Counted from the first letter of the stretch, positions 37,201 through 44,858 are shown. The stretch: 64,000 nucleotides of DNA from Protea cynaroides (GCA_028583415.1 CM053270.1:6704342-6768341); one strand, 5' to 3'. Numbers and translations: made by a program. Notes: generated from the letters alone by a model not told the origin.

Positions 37201-38552
37201 ATAGGTGCATCTGTACTTTGTCAATGAGAGTAGATCATCTAAGTTGTGTATATGCTAATATGAATTTATGTATTGTGAGAATCGCTATGTTTGAGTATGG
37301 AACTATGGTTGTATTTCTATGTGCCATAATATGGGATGTTATGAAAGAATGTAGTGATTGGTATAAATTATGATGCATAGCTATTCTATGAATGAAATTA
37401 CTATGTTAAGCTCGATAGTTAGTTATGGATGACATGCTTTAATGATTTTGCAATGTTATGTTAAGAAGAATGATTAAGTGGAAAGCGAAATTGTTAAACA
37501 ATGAATGTTCATGAAAAGAAAGGAGGAAAAGCCAAGTAATGAAAGGTACATGATATGATAAATGAGAAGTAATGAAAATGATAAAAACCTGGTGGCTTCT
37601 ACCCCCTCTTCAGCAGGGGGTAACGTACTGGATGGAGTGCACCAGCACCAGACCCTGAGGGTCCATGAATGAATCGGCTTCTTCGGAAGTCCAGACCCTG
37701 GGGGTCCATGTATGAACTGGCTTCTTCATAAGTCCAAGCTCAAGGAGTCCAGACCCTAGGGGTCCAGGTCCTGGGCACCAAAACGAAATGATGTAATTGA
37801 ATGTTTTAACTGTGTAAATTGATGTAATTGATGTAGCTAGAGTTTAGTTATGGGTGACGCCATGATCCGACGTTGTCCGACAACGTATCTAGAGTTTAGT
37901 TTTGGGTGACGCCATGATCCGACGTTCAAGATTCGGGGCGTTACACTTGGTTTCTTTTATAGTTGAATGAGAAGGTTCTGTGACAGAAATGACTCCTATT
38001 CTTGCAATCTGCTTCTGGTAAAGGCTTAAGGTAGCATTTTCTACTCCCCCTGCCTCTTAGAATCCCCTCTCATATTAATTCTGTTCCAAACCCAAATAGA
38101 GATGTGAACCTAAAACTGCAGGAAACTTCACACTGAACTCTCATTCTGGTTCTGAAAATCTTGTTCCTAGCTGTGACCCCTATCTTCGTTTTGTAATGAC
38201 GCAAAATTAATTTTCTAAATTGAATTCATTAACTTTGCAATGATGACTTCCTTGAGCATCCTGTTTGTTCTTCATTAACTTGAGTTGGGTTCTCTTGCAC
38301 AGTTGTGCTTCACCTTCGCTTGAAAGAAAGTAATGTTAAAACTTTTGGAGTTTGTAATACAATTTATTACTCATCTTTTGGGAGTTTCCATTTTTTTCTA
38401 CTCTACTGTAAGCAGCATCAATTGAAGATGTTTTGCATTGTGTATTGGTGGTTTTAAATCTTCTCTCTTAATATTCTTGTAACTTAGTTTATGGCCTTTA
38501 CTGTGTAGAGGATAAAGGTGTTGCAACGAATGAAATTGAACAGCAGGGCTGA
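11445..38552 (+). CDS. DsPTP1: Dual-specificity protein phosphatase 1 (DsPTP1-like), five exons over 27 kb
   Basis: Plant dual-specificity phosphatases of this type remove phosphate from tyrosine and serine/threonine of MAP kinases and act as soluble proteins. Joining 11445-11552, 11665-11809, 26725-26845, 28429-28574 and 38509-38552 gives 564 nt, or 187 residues plus stop, the usual family length. No exon has an internal stop, all junctions are GT-AG and the phases fit (0, 1, 2, 1). The P-loop HCFVGRSR(S), which carries the catalytic Cys and Arg, ends exon 3. The general-acid Asp lies in the ADRED segment at the start of exon 3, and YLMKKYHMSLSQAMEHV is in exon 4. Exons 1-4 are secure; the last exon is inferred. 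Introns 2 and 4 are swollen by transposons of several classes. The gene appears intact despite this load. Confidence 0.85.
11665..11809 (+). CDS. DsPTP1: DsPTP1 exon 2
   Basis: Acceptor ATGTTAG, then GLFLGSVGAASNKNALKSLN and ITHILTVANLSALDW to IYKTIN, the N-terminal half of the phosphatase fold. The donor is ATG/GTAGGC, phase 1. Confidence 0.9.
11810..12319. other. Start of intron 2, nothing else recognised
   Basis: Non-coding sequence between the exon 2 donor and the reversed LTR fragment. Confidence 0.5.
12320..13215 (-). mobile_element. Decayed reverse-oriented LTR, same family as the intron 2 gypsy element
   Basis: From TGATGTAGGACAGCCTAGG onward the sequence is the reverse complement of the 3' part of the LTRs at 15351-16630 and 21575-22790. 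Shared blocks include the CTAGCTAG/GCAGCATACATG segment, the ATAGGATGACAT block and the AACTTGATCAATGC block. Similarity fades beyond about 13200. Either a solo LTR or a truncated insertion. Confidence 0.7.
13216..14717. other. Intron 2 filler with a CT-rich island
   Basis: A pyrimidine-rich island at about 13500-13720 gives spurious long frames on both strands. A poly(A) run at 14391-14407 is followed by a G-rich patch. No gene recognised. Confidence 0.45.
14735..14894 (+). mobile_element. Au-like SINE with target-site duplications
   Basis: A tRNA-like head contains a degenerate A box (TTGGCACAATAGTAAGG) and a clear B box (GGTTCGAATC at about 14789). The body has GTAAGGCTGAGTAC and a CCCCAGACCCC block, and it ends TGCACTGGGTACG, as in the plant Au SINE family. 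It is flanked by TAATATGCAT at 14718-14727 and 14895-14904, and the duplication extends imperfectly. It is an RNA polymerase III-type element, not a functional tRNA gene. Confidence 0.85.
14905..15345. other. Intron 2 sequence before the gypsy element
   Basis: No gene. The minus strand of about 15200-15345 may be the end of the LINE remnant that continues at 22796, split by the gypsy insertion. Confidence 0.35.
15351..16630 (+). repeat. 5' LTR of the gypsy element
   Basis: 1280 bp, starting TGATGAGGAC and ending CTACATCA. It matches the 3' LTR through the CAGCGGAGGC, CACTGTGTAAGCC and TCCTAACTAGCTAAAC blocks. Confidence 0.9.
16634..16645 (+). promoter_or_regulatory. Primer-binding site of the gypsy element
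   Basis: TGGTATCAGAGC three bases after the LTR, complementary to initiator Met-tRNA. Confidence 0.9.
16739..21533 (+). pseudogene. Decayed gag-pol of the gypsy element
   Basis: Gag starts at 16739 (MSNLPQMTSEQWQRFLQQN) and is stopped at 17165. A CCHC knuckle is readable from 17886 (CLKCQGYYHF), with its last Cys out of frame. The protease DSG is at 18183-18191. Reverse transcriptase runs from 18702 with KIDLKSGYHQI, then a frameshift near 19070; its active site reads CFDD (19199-19210) where YFDD or YVDD is usual. RNase H follows (FEVQCDAFGIGIGGIL from 19620, DALSR near 19945). The integrase HHCC finger lies at about 20220-20350 and its core begins near 20420. A chromodomain-like segment (VEEIEDILDERV) starts near 21370. 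At least eight in-frame stops break the frame, so no protein can be made. Confidence 0.9.
21575..22790 (+). repeat. 3' LTR of the gypsy element
   Basis: 1216 bp, starting TGATGTGAGG directly after the purine-rich GAGGAGAGT and ending CTACGTCA. It contains a long AT microsatellite that the 5' LTR lacks. Confidence 0.9.
22145..22201. repeat. (AT)n microsatellite in the 3' LTR
   Basis: About 28 uninterrupted TA units. The 5' LTR has no equivalent tract, so it expanded after insertion. Confidence 0.95.
22796..22995 (-). pseudogene. LINE C-terminal (zinc-binding reverse-transcriptase tail) remnant
   Basis: The minus strand reads LAFCGTIYHIWMEHNSRAW, IIFEVKGNI and LDSPRNRCILNAWDI in adjacent frames. 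This is the pattern of the tail that follows the reverse transcriptase in plant L1-type LINEs (LAFxATVYxIWxERN). It is directly next to the gypsy target duplication, so the gypsy element probably landed in or beside this remnant. Confidence 0.55.
24230..25310. repeat. Direct repeat pair inside the foldback element
   Basis: Segments at about 24230-24430 and 25137-25310 share GTTGAGxCTCAACCAGAA, a CTCTT...TTTATTxAT...TTTATAGTTT stretch and AAACTxCCTTTATA, in the same orientation. The origin is unclear: perhaps two copies of a captured sequence. Confidence 0.5.
24601..24685. repeat. Short GGAAATCT/GGAAATTCT tandem array
   Basis: About eight imperfect 8-10 bp units. Probably replication slippage. 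Confidence 0.75.
26039..26724. other. End of intron 2
   Basis: AT-rich, with a doubled AGAGGGCCAACAACGTATA at 26111 and 26146, ending in a pyrimidine-rich stretch and the acceptor TTCTAG. No gene. Confidence 0.5.
26725..26845 (+). CDS. DsPTP1: DsPTP1 exon 3 (catalytic P-loop)
   Basis: Acceptor ATTCTAG, then (V)ADREDTDIAQYFDECLDF, IDEAKGLGGGVLVHCFVGR and SR. It contains the general-acid Asp and the HCx5R signature. It ends AGAAG/GTGATT in phase 2; exon 4 completes the Ser codon. Confidence 0.9.
26846..27797. other. Intron 3, left part
   Basis: AT-rich and non-coding. Nothing recognised before the LINE remnant. Confidence 0.5.
27798..28282 (+). mobile_element. RTE-type LINE 3' remnant with (TTG)n tail
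   Basis: Translation gives the end of a plant non-LTR reverse transcriptase: VIRPATMYDVECW, then from 27819 in other frames VIEMRMLRWMCGKTRKD, HVQWRPLDAP and RARGRPKMT. It continues as WRVRIHVVDV and ends LG. GTTGGGATAAGG and a TTG/TTA-rich repeat (28215-28282) follow, the typical 3' end of RTE LINEs. It is 5'-truncated, with a stop at 28111. It lies in sense orientation in intron 3. Confidence 0.85.
28215..28282. repeat. (TTG)n-type microsatellite, LINE tail
   Basis: Imperfect TTG units with TTA and TCG variants, directly after the LINE terminus. Confidence 0.9.
28429..28574 (+). CDS. DsPTP1: DsPTP1 exon 4
   Basis: Acceptor TTTTACAG, then (S)VTVVVAYLMKKYHMSLSQ, AMEHVRSKRPQAAPNSGF and MLQLQNFEKSLQ. 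The donor CAAG/GTATGT is near-consensus, phase 1. If the intron is retained the frame adds GMLCLIV and stops, giving a nearly complete protein. Confidence 0.9.
28575..30055. other. Intron 4 (or 3' flank), left part
   Basis: AT-rich, with scattered short frames and no recognised protein. A CTTTCGCTTTCGCTT run is near 29500. Confidence 0.45.
30270..30670 (+). other. Leader-like segment with short ORF, unidentified
   Basis: Pyrimidine-rich sequence followed by ATG 30434 (MNLQKQRKRRESPSSLVAF, stop). In another frame, with one stop, it reads SAQAKFWSAFVVNKHSLL and VSNIGFCETLALKEFKVG, which looks protein-derived. I cannot name the source. It may be a second captured gene fragment upstream of the phospholipase piece. 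Confidence 0.3.
30790..31175 (+). pseudogene. Captured fragment of a patatin-like phospholipase (pPLA-III)
   Basis: FSILESKYLFGYGDQKLW is encoded from about 30829, the conserved start of class III patatin-related phospholipases. After a gap and stops, SIDDRGI (normally SIDGGGMRGI) follows near 30997, then LAGKALAYLEQALKNKS from 31030 and DYIDVATGIGIGGIFMVM near 31095, ending LFATK. GIGIG is the GxGxG form of the esterase box found in class III in place of GxSxG. Only the N-terminal quarter is present, with stops and shifts, so it is non-functional. It lies inside the composite element. Confidence 0.75.
32680..33242. mobile_element. hAT-like short element inside the right foldback arm
   Basis: Ends are TAGGGGTGTCA (32680) and ACACCCCTG (to 33242), a common hAT-type terminal pair. 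The interior is rich in ATCGGT/CGGTTT words. It separates the two parts of the foldback right arm. No target duplication is clear. Confidence 0.5.
33007..33024. repeat. (GA)n microsatellite
   Basis: About nine GA units. Confidence 0.85.
33617..33888. other. Spacer between composite element and copia remnant
   Basis: Contains GGGCGxCTTATCGC/GGGCGTCTTGGATGCC words resembling degenerate short-element ends. No gene. Confidence 0.35.
34154..35345 (-). pseudogene. Copia reverse transcriptase and RNase H remnant
   Basis: Four open blocks in shifting frames cover the fingers and palm region (VKNVFL), the strand before the connection (LRYFLELKLF), LIYLSHTRPNITFVVSLVSQ and the RNase H start (AKSSAKAEFYSMAQG). 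The YVDD core cannot be read intact. Confidence 0.8.
36128..36806 (-). pseudogene. Copia integrase remnant
   Basis: Open segments 36426-36806 and 36128-36403 carry the CxxC part of the integrase finger, a VHSDVWGP catalytic-domain start and a YSRTTW motif. Broken by stops. Confidence 0.8.
36831..37640. other. AT-rich sequence, possible LTR remnant
   Basis: Non-coding. Together with the repeats up to the GGGGCGTTACA at about 37951 it could be part of an old LTR, but no partner repeat is present. Confidence 0.3.
37648..37766. repeat. Tandem repeat of CCAGACCCTGGGGGTCCA units
   Basis: Units at 37648, 37691 and 37749 (spacing 43 and 58 bp) with GGCTTCTTC blocks between them. The word is partly self-complementary. 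Confidence 0.75.
37837..37928. repeat. 52-bp direct duplication
   Basis: CTAGAGTTTAGTTxTGGGTG, followed by ACGCCATGATCCGACGTT, occurs at 37837 and 37889. Confidence 0.85.
37940..38508. other. End of the proposed intron 4
   Basis: Non-coding, T-rich sequence ending TTTACTGTGTAG, a plausible 3' splice site. Confidence 0.45.
38509..38552 (+). CDS. DsPTP1: DsPTP1 probable terminal exon 5
   Basis: After the acceptor CTGTGTAG the phase-1 frame reads EDKGVATNEIEQQG and stops at TGA 38550-38552. This brings the total to 187 residues, the family norm. No closer acceptor with a sensible short tail was noticed, but I did not test all sites. The C-terminal tail is not conserved in this family, so the call rests on splice-site quality, phase and total length. 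A tandem duplication begins inside this exon. Confidence 0.45.
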
Positions 38553-38714
38553 ATTGACATGGAAAGCAGATGTGGAATGTGGAATGCCTTCTGTTGTAGC
38601 CGATTTTTTCCTCATATTGGGCAGCAGGGATGAATTGACATGGAAAGCAGATGTGGAATGTGGAATTCCTTCCGTTGTAGCTATGTTTTTTTCCCTCATA
38701 TTGGGTCAGCAGTG
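38541..38714. repeat. 81-bp tandem duplication across the proposed stop codon
   Basis: CAGCAGGGxTGAATTGACAT begins copies at 38541 and 38622, and a partial third starts at 38707. The duplicated unit starts just before the proposed stop of DsPTP1 and would form its early 3' untranslated region. Confidence 0.85.
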
Positions 38715-38737
38715 ATTGAATCAAATTTTTTGGCTTT

Positions 38738-38791
38738 TTTTTATTTTTATTTTTATTTTTATTTATTTTTATTTTTTATTTTTTATTTTTG
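38738..38791. repeat. ATTTTT-rich low-complexity tract
   Basis: Repeated ATTTTT/ATTTTATTT units. Confidence 0.9.
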
Positions 38792-38849
38792 GTTATATAG
38801 TGGTTTAATCAAATATAATATGACATCCAAATTATCTGTGCATGTATGA

Positions 38850-40104
38850 GGTTAATTTGGTCAAACATTGAGGTTAATTGGCTATTAGCGATTTTGGGAA
38901 CTTCAATATGTGTGGGGGTTTGTTCTTTTTTTAACGTGAAATGCTTCAGACCAAGGAGCCCATCTCTGAGAGGCAGACTAGAGAAATTTTTTCTATATTT
39001 GTAATACTTAAATTTGTGTTAAATATTTTTGTTATGGGAAAAGGAAGTACACAGTAGTAGGGTGTATTTCTGTTTTTATCTCTTTTCCTTGAATCCGAGT
39101 TCTTTTTCACTCCTCCAAGTGACCCGTTACCGGTCCTTGTACTACCATTTTCCCATTAGTGTACAAGGTTTGAATATACCTTGTTAGCATGTAGATTCCT
39201 CTCCCGTCTGTTATAGTAAACATGAGCTACGTAGATTTGTATAGTATAATCCAAAAGTGGGTAATCAAGTAGTTTTTTCAAAATTAATTTTTATTATAGT
39301 TGGTGAGTCATGTTTTCAGTAGACTAAACAAGTGCGTTTTTGCAAATTGCACTTTTGTATTTAATATGCCCAAGCAACCAGACATAACGAGTGATTTTTC
39401 AAGTCGTTGCTTTCTTTGAGCGAAGCAACTGCACTTAGAACATATTCAGCTGAATAGCTTACCTACTGGAAAGACCAAAGTGTTCGGAGTGACCGTTTTA
39501 TCTTACATGTGGTTGGATTTGTTTGCCATCGTGCCAATTATCTCCTTTCGGCTTCGTTTGTTTCAATATAAAATTTTACAGTAAAATCATATTTTCCGCT
39601 GTTTTGTTTCCATACCACATTTTCCAGAAAAAGCTTCGACAAATTTTATGCCTAAATCAGGCGTTAGGCATAAAATATTTTCTCGTACAATTTCTGTTTC
39701 TCAATTGTTTTTGCATCTACTTTTGTCTCTTTTTGGAGACGAACTTCTTGCTTCATGCGCCTTCTTGTCTCTTTAAATTCCTGTAACTTATGGTAAACAT
39801 ACTTAGGCCCCGTTTGATAACACTTCAGTTCTTATGGAGCTACTTCTAATCTGAGGTCGTTATCTAGTTCAAGTGGAGAGATGCAACTTGCAAAACATGT
39901 AATGTCACAATGTTAGAGATAAACGCCCAAAAAAACCCCAATCGAACTCTCCTAACCACACCTACACTTTCGAAACTAAACAATTTCAAGGCAGTAGATT
40001 AAAGATTGAGGGAACGAGAAGTATGAGATAGAGAGAAGAGAGGAAGAGAAGAAAAAAGGAGGAGATTGTAGCAGTTGGTGAGAGTTGGAGGGAAGAGAAT
40101 ATAT
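38850..40104. other. Downstream flank of the phosphatase gene
   Basis: AT-rich and non-coding. It contains a perfect 12-bp hairpin stem (TTTTATGCCTAA, 39644-39655 with 39664-39675) and a GGCCCCGTTTGATAAC at 39806 that resembles a short DNA-transposon end. No gene. Confidence 0.4.
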
Positions 40105-41981
40105 ACATTAGTATCTATAGCAACCACTGTCCCATACGCTAGAGTAACCATAAAATCTTCTACAGTATAACCTACATCAACATTTGAAAAGAGAATATAT
40201 ACATTCGGGTGAGCACACAACTTAGCTCAGTAAAGCACAAGACAAATGCAACATACAAAATGCATGAGATAACATTACAATTGGGTCAATTATAACTTGC
40301 AAAATGCTATGGTAAAGTTTTGACGGCCCTCTATGTACGAAAGTATAGCGATGCCCAATAGTCAGACACCTACCACACTACTGCTGTCGCCCCACAACAC
40401 TCACTTCGGTATAGAGATAGAGCTAGAGTCTAGTGGGCAGGCAGAGCCACCATCCCACGTCCTCCCCTGATACCCTACACCGCACCAACACCTAAACCCC
40501 TGTTGGCAAGGGCTTGCAAGTGGATTCTGTTTCTAACCAGTCTTATATGTCATCACAGTATCTATGGCCCTACCCCTGCACAGCTCCCTACGACATAGAG
40601 ATAGGGCTTGAGTCTGGTGGGCAAACGGAACCACAATCCCATGTCCTCCCCCTGATACCTTATTTATACCAAACTAGTTAAGGTAGACGGCGATACAAAA
40701 ATGTATCAGTGTGAGGATATATCCAGGGCTCCACTCCCCTTCACATTCCACACACTAATGAAAACAATCACATGCCTAAACAACCATCATCCTAGCATAT
40801 GAACATGCATGGACATATAATAAAATTAAATAACAGGATGACATGTGAAAATGCACAGGCAACAATCAACATACAGATACAAGTACGATTGCAACGGTTT
40901 ACTATCCATTATTAATTAATTAAGGTTTGGGGTTTTGTCCCATACCTGATGTGTGATTGCAAGTCTCCTCTATGTTACAGAGTCCACTCACGCCGTCCAC
41001 AAGTCATACACAATATTGTTCATTAATTAGAATTAGGTTTTTACAAGGTTCCAGTCGGTCAGAACCAAGTCTAGCCAACAACAGGCTTCGAAAAGACATA
41101 CCGGTCTCACTCAGCAGACATACCAGTCTCACTATAGTGCAGCCTGTATGTGCCTACGGTATATACCGCAGGACCATACCGTAGGACTTTTTGTCCAGTG
41201 GGTATGTCCTGCGGTATAGCATATCACAGGACCTATTTGTCCAGTCGATATGTCCGGCGGTATGGGTCCAAGAGTCCGTTCTCGGACCTCCTTCTTTCGT
41301 CGATCATCGACTTGATTTTAGGGTTCCTCCTAAACCATTCTAAGGTCAAGATACATGTTAAGTTTGGATTATTGATCGTTTAACCTCGTAGAATGACGCT
41401 CCATCCTTCTCGGAATGGATCTCGACGAGGAACTAGGGTTTACAGTTCTAGGGTTTTGGATTAATACGCCGTTTCACTGCTTTGATTGGTAACCCAAGCA
41501 TTATTACAGAGGTAGAGCACTTACCGGTGTTTGTTGAATGGCGGTGCCCTCCTCCAATGGAAAATCCCTTCTCGAACGGCTTCCTTCCTCTCTGTTCCAT
41601 CATAGATCTCTTCCAGATGGCTCTAAGGTTTGAGAGTCAGTGGAAAAGATCTAAGGAGAAGAAAGGATACATATATAGAGTGGGAGACCATTCTAGGAAG
41701 GTCTCCTACGTCCAAAAGATTTCCTAAACTCTGATTCGGAGTGTGGGATCACTGGAGTCCGTCATCACTCGTGCACACATACCAATTGGACATATCGGTC
41801 TCACTCAGAGTGCAGCCGGTACTGAGACCAATATGAGAAAACTTGGTTTTTAAGTATTGTTTCTCATACCTGGATGCCGTGGTTCGTCACCCGGCCTCTT
41901 CTTCTGGTCCAGTTATGATTGGGAGACTTGTCACGACAAGAAACATCAGTTAAATCGGGTTTCCAGAGTGTGGGTCTTACA
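40105..41981 (-). mobile_element. LTR copy F of the TGTAAGACCC family, truncated, minus strand
   Basis: On the minus strand it starts TGTAAGACCCACAC (41981), has a CTATATATG TATA-like box near 41675, TCAGGGGGAGGAC and CCATAGATACTGTG blocks shared with the other copies, and GATGTAGGTTATACTGTAGAAG near 40170, homologous to the conserved frame of the other copies. Family homology is lost at about 40105, so the LTR end is missing. F differs from the other copies in its short palindromic words (ATACCGCAGGAC type, 41095-41285). Confidence 0.75.
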
Positions 41982-42586
41982 GGTCTTTTGCCAACTGAGT
42001 TATCCCCTTAGGGTAACCCTAAACATGACTTATCAAATAACAATAATTATTTATGAATCAAATAATAAATCTTAATTTATCAAAAGCAAACTCTAAATCT
42101 AAGGGAATGGAGTTCTTTACCAAAAAAACAAAATGGAGTTCTTTACCCAAAAAAAAAAAGGGAATGGAGTTCACATTATGCTCTTCCTTCAAAAGAGAAA
42201 ATGTTAGAAAAAAAATTTATACAAGGGGAACCCTAACTGATCCCAGATGACTAACATTAAATAAAGCAAAAACAACAAAGAAAAATTATTTGAAAATTTG
42301 TGCACCAAGAAAAACCCTATTTGCTAATATGCCAACATGAATAAAATTAACAAAATAAAATCTATAATTTTACTATAGAAAAGAAATACTTATTAGACAT
42401 ATTAAGAATATTGGAATCAATCTATCTCTATCAATTAAGGATCAAAGACATGCAAAACACTACATGAAATAACGCACCTAATGCAAGAATAAGAAATTCA
42501 TAACTTAGAAACCCTAAAAAGAAATATCCAAAAATAAATACGAAAAACAAGAGACAAATTATGAACAATTCATTGAAGGTAGATCT
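41982..42586. other. Spacer; tRNA-like word on the minus strand at its left edge
   Basis: AT-rich with A-runs. On the minus strand 41982-42010 reads GGGGATAACTCAGTTGGC, then AAAAGACC, a tRNA/SINE-like A-box head interrupted by LTR F. No full tRNA. Confidence 0.35.
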
Positions 42587-42921
42587 TGTTGGGTTGGTGT
42601 CTTGTATTCTGTGGGGTCCATACAGTTATTAGGATAGTACTTGTATTAGGGTTTGGGTCTATTACATATATAGGAGTAAACTTGTAATTATGTGGGATTA
42701 GGGTTTCTAGGGTCCCTATATATTGTTTTTGTGGGAAAACCCTAGGTAAGGCTGATAGAAGAGAAAACTCTATCAGGTGTAGAGAACTGTAGATTTTTCT
42801 TGGGAATAAAGGAGATCTCTCTTTCTCTAGGTGGAGGTAGGCATCCCATGTTGGGGTGCTGAACCACAGTAAATTCTTGTTCTTTGTTTTTCGCTTCTGG
42901 TTTGCGCTGTCATCCCTAACA
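42587..42921 (+). repeat. Left LTR of the TRIM-like element
   Basis: 335 bp, with TGTTGG/CTAACA ends. CCTATATATTGTT near 42715 could be the TATA box. Confidence 0.85.
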
Positions 42922-42923
42922 AG

Positions 42924-42935
42924 TGGTATCAAAGC
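42924..42935 (+). promoter_or_regulatory. Primer-binding site of the TRIM-like element
   Basis: TGGTATCAAAGC two bases after the LTR, matching initiator Met-tRNA with one difference from the usual TGGTATCAGAGC. Confidence 0.8.
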
Positions 42936-43221
42936 TAAGTTTTCCAAAGAACGAGGGAGGTGCACAAAGGTTAGTGTGAAGAAGAAGAAAGAAAAAGTTT
43001 GAAGACGTAACAAGGAGAAGTGAGTTTGTTTTTTGCTTTTTTTTTTTTTTTTACTCTTATATGTTTTTGAAGAATCATAGAAATTAAAAAAAAAAAGAGC
43101 CATCATTGATTGCTTTTTCAAAGTTATCATTACTCATGATTACAATCCAAAAGGAGGAATTAAAAGGAAAAAGGACGGGGACAAAGGCTGGGGAGAGAGG
43201 TGCTCGGGACTACGGTCGCCT

Positions 43222-43539
43222 ATGCCTTCTCTTCAAGAATCGACGCCTTTGGATGATCAGGGAGAATGGGAATGGCCATTTCATCAGGTCGAAGGGTTAT
43301 GTTGTAGGTGCAAATGTGTAAGAAGGAAAGGATGCCTCACATGGAAAGCAATCCAATGGCGGAGATCGTTCGAAGATCTTGTCGGATCGGGGAGGTTTTT
43401 CTATGGATCTGATGGCGAGTTTGAATCCCGGCACAGTGTGCATAATGGTCAATTGATGCTATACTGTGGGGTAAAGGAGGACTGGTGGGCTGCGGTGAGG
43501 AGTCGGATCTCGAGGTCTGCGTTAGAGGTGCAGAGGTGA
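43222..43539 (+). CDS. Open frame inside the TRIM-like element, unknown
   Basis: 105 codons from ATG 43222, Trp- and Arg-rich, with a CCRCKC cluster near residue 28. I recognise no family. It occupies the place where gag would lie, but it is too short and lacks a zinc knuckle. It could be chance coding in a GC-richer stretch. Confidence 0.2.
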   Translation: MPSLQESTPLDDQGEWEWPFHQVEGLCCRCKCVRRKGCLTWKAIQWRRSFEDLVGSGRFFYGSDGEFESRHSVHNGQLMLYCGVKEDWWAAVRSRISRSALEVQR

Positions 43540-43798
43540 GAGGCTCGGGTTCCAGGTGAACTTGGAGTTGCAGAGGACTGTAACGGTGATCTTTTCGGTA
43601 GGTGCTACGATAGTGGAAGAGGTGGAGTCACGTTGTACGGCGGTGAGTTGTACAGGACACCCAGATGGGGTGTGGGCTATAATGGTTTGGGTATAGCGGT
43701 TTGACAGAGACAATAAATGTGTTTACAAAATCAAAATTAACGGGTTCTTCTTTAAGGTGGCTTGCTGAATCTAAGCTAGGTGAAGATTTGTTAGGTTG

Positions 43799-44121
43799 GT
43801 GTCTTGTATTGTGTGGGTCCACACAGTTATCAGGATAGTATTTGTATTAGGGTTTGGGTCAATTATATGTACGGGGGTAAACTTGTAATTGTGTGAAGGA
43901 TTAAGGTTTCTAAGGTCCCTATATATTGTTTCTGTAGGGAAAACCCTAAGTAAGGCTGATAGAGGAGACTCTATCAGTTGCAGAGAACTGTAGATTTTTC
44001 TTGGAAATAAAGGAGGTCTTTCTTTCTAGGTGGAGGTAAGCATCCCACATTGGGGTATTGAACCACAGTAAATTCTTGTTCTTTGTTTTTTTTCTTCTGG
44101 TTTGCGCTTTCATCCCTAATA
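43799..44121 (+). repeat. Right LTR of the TRIM-like element
   Basis: 323 bp, aligned with the left LTR over its whole length with moderate divergence and small indels. Confidence 0.85.
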
Positions 44122-44858
44122 GATTTAACCATGAAATTCATGTAAACATAAAAATCTTTATCAAACTAACATGAATTGTAACAAAATTGATGGCATACTG
44201 TCGCTAGCCATCGGAAAACAGTAGCTATAATGCTATATAGTGGTATTATTAGGCTGATAACCTTACGAATATACCACCTCATAATTGAATGAAACCAAAC
44301 CTATAAGAAAGTAAAGTCCAATACCTTTAATTTAATATATTATGAACCCTTGCGACGAGCACAGCTCAGACTAGAGTGTTCGCAAGTTGCAGCAATGAAT
44401 ATGAACTTATCTCTCACTATAGAACAGGTTTCTTCCGCTCCACTGTTGGAGGCTTTAGGAAGTGGGGAGACTGGAGATGTCTTCCTGTATATGAGTGTAA
44501 GACCCGTATCAAACTAACCCGGTCTTATCACCTTGAACCAGGTTTACCCATCATGGTTGAGTCAAATGGACCAAGGGCGTGAAGGAGATCGTGATCCCAG
44601 GTATCAAATCGACCTAAAAACACTTAAATTAGGGGGAGGGTCGCATACCCAGCAAGGGAGGGTCGGACCCCCCAGACGAAAAGTCGGACCCTCCGTTTTA
44701 CAGGGAGGGTCGGACACATTAGAAACCTAGGGTCGACGGGATCATCGACCCTCCTATCGACCCTCAGTTGCCGCCGAAGTTGAAATTAGAAAATTTCCAT
44801 AATTTCGATTGGGATTCTTTCCTAATCTTAAAGGGACTTATTTAGGATGTTTCTACTC

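Larger units (their letters stand above)
42587..44121 (+). mobile_element. TRIM-like small non-autonomous LTR retrotransposon
   Basis: LTRs of 335 bp (42587-42921) and 323 bp (43799-44121) begin TGTTrGGTTGG and end CATCCCTAACA or CATCCCTAATA. The first is followed by AGTGGTATCAAAGC, a Met-tRNA primer site. Flanks GATCT (42582-42586) and GATTT (44122-44126) are a one-mismatch target duplication. The 877-bp interior has an open frame of 105 codons (43222-43539) but no gag or pol motif. The compact structure is that of TRIM or short copia derivatives. Confidence 0.85.

Noticed and set aside
38398..38724. 108-codon minus-strand frame with an internal repeat
   Set aside because: It is the antisense of the 81-bp tandem duplication after the proposed DsPTP1 stop; the repeat explains the frame.
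42570..43130. 186-codon open frame on the minus strand
   Set aside because: It runs antisense through the left LTR of the TRIM-like element and into its interior; shadow frame.
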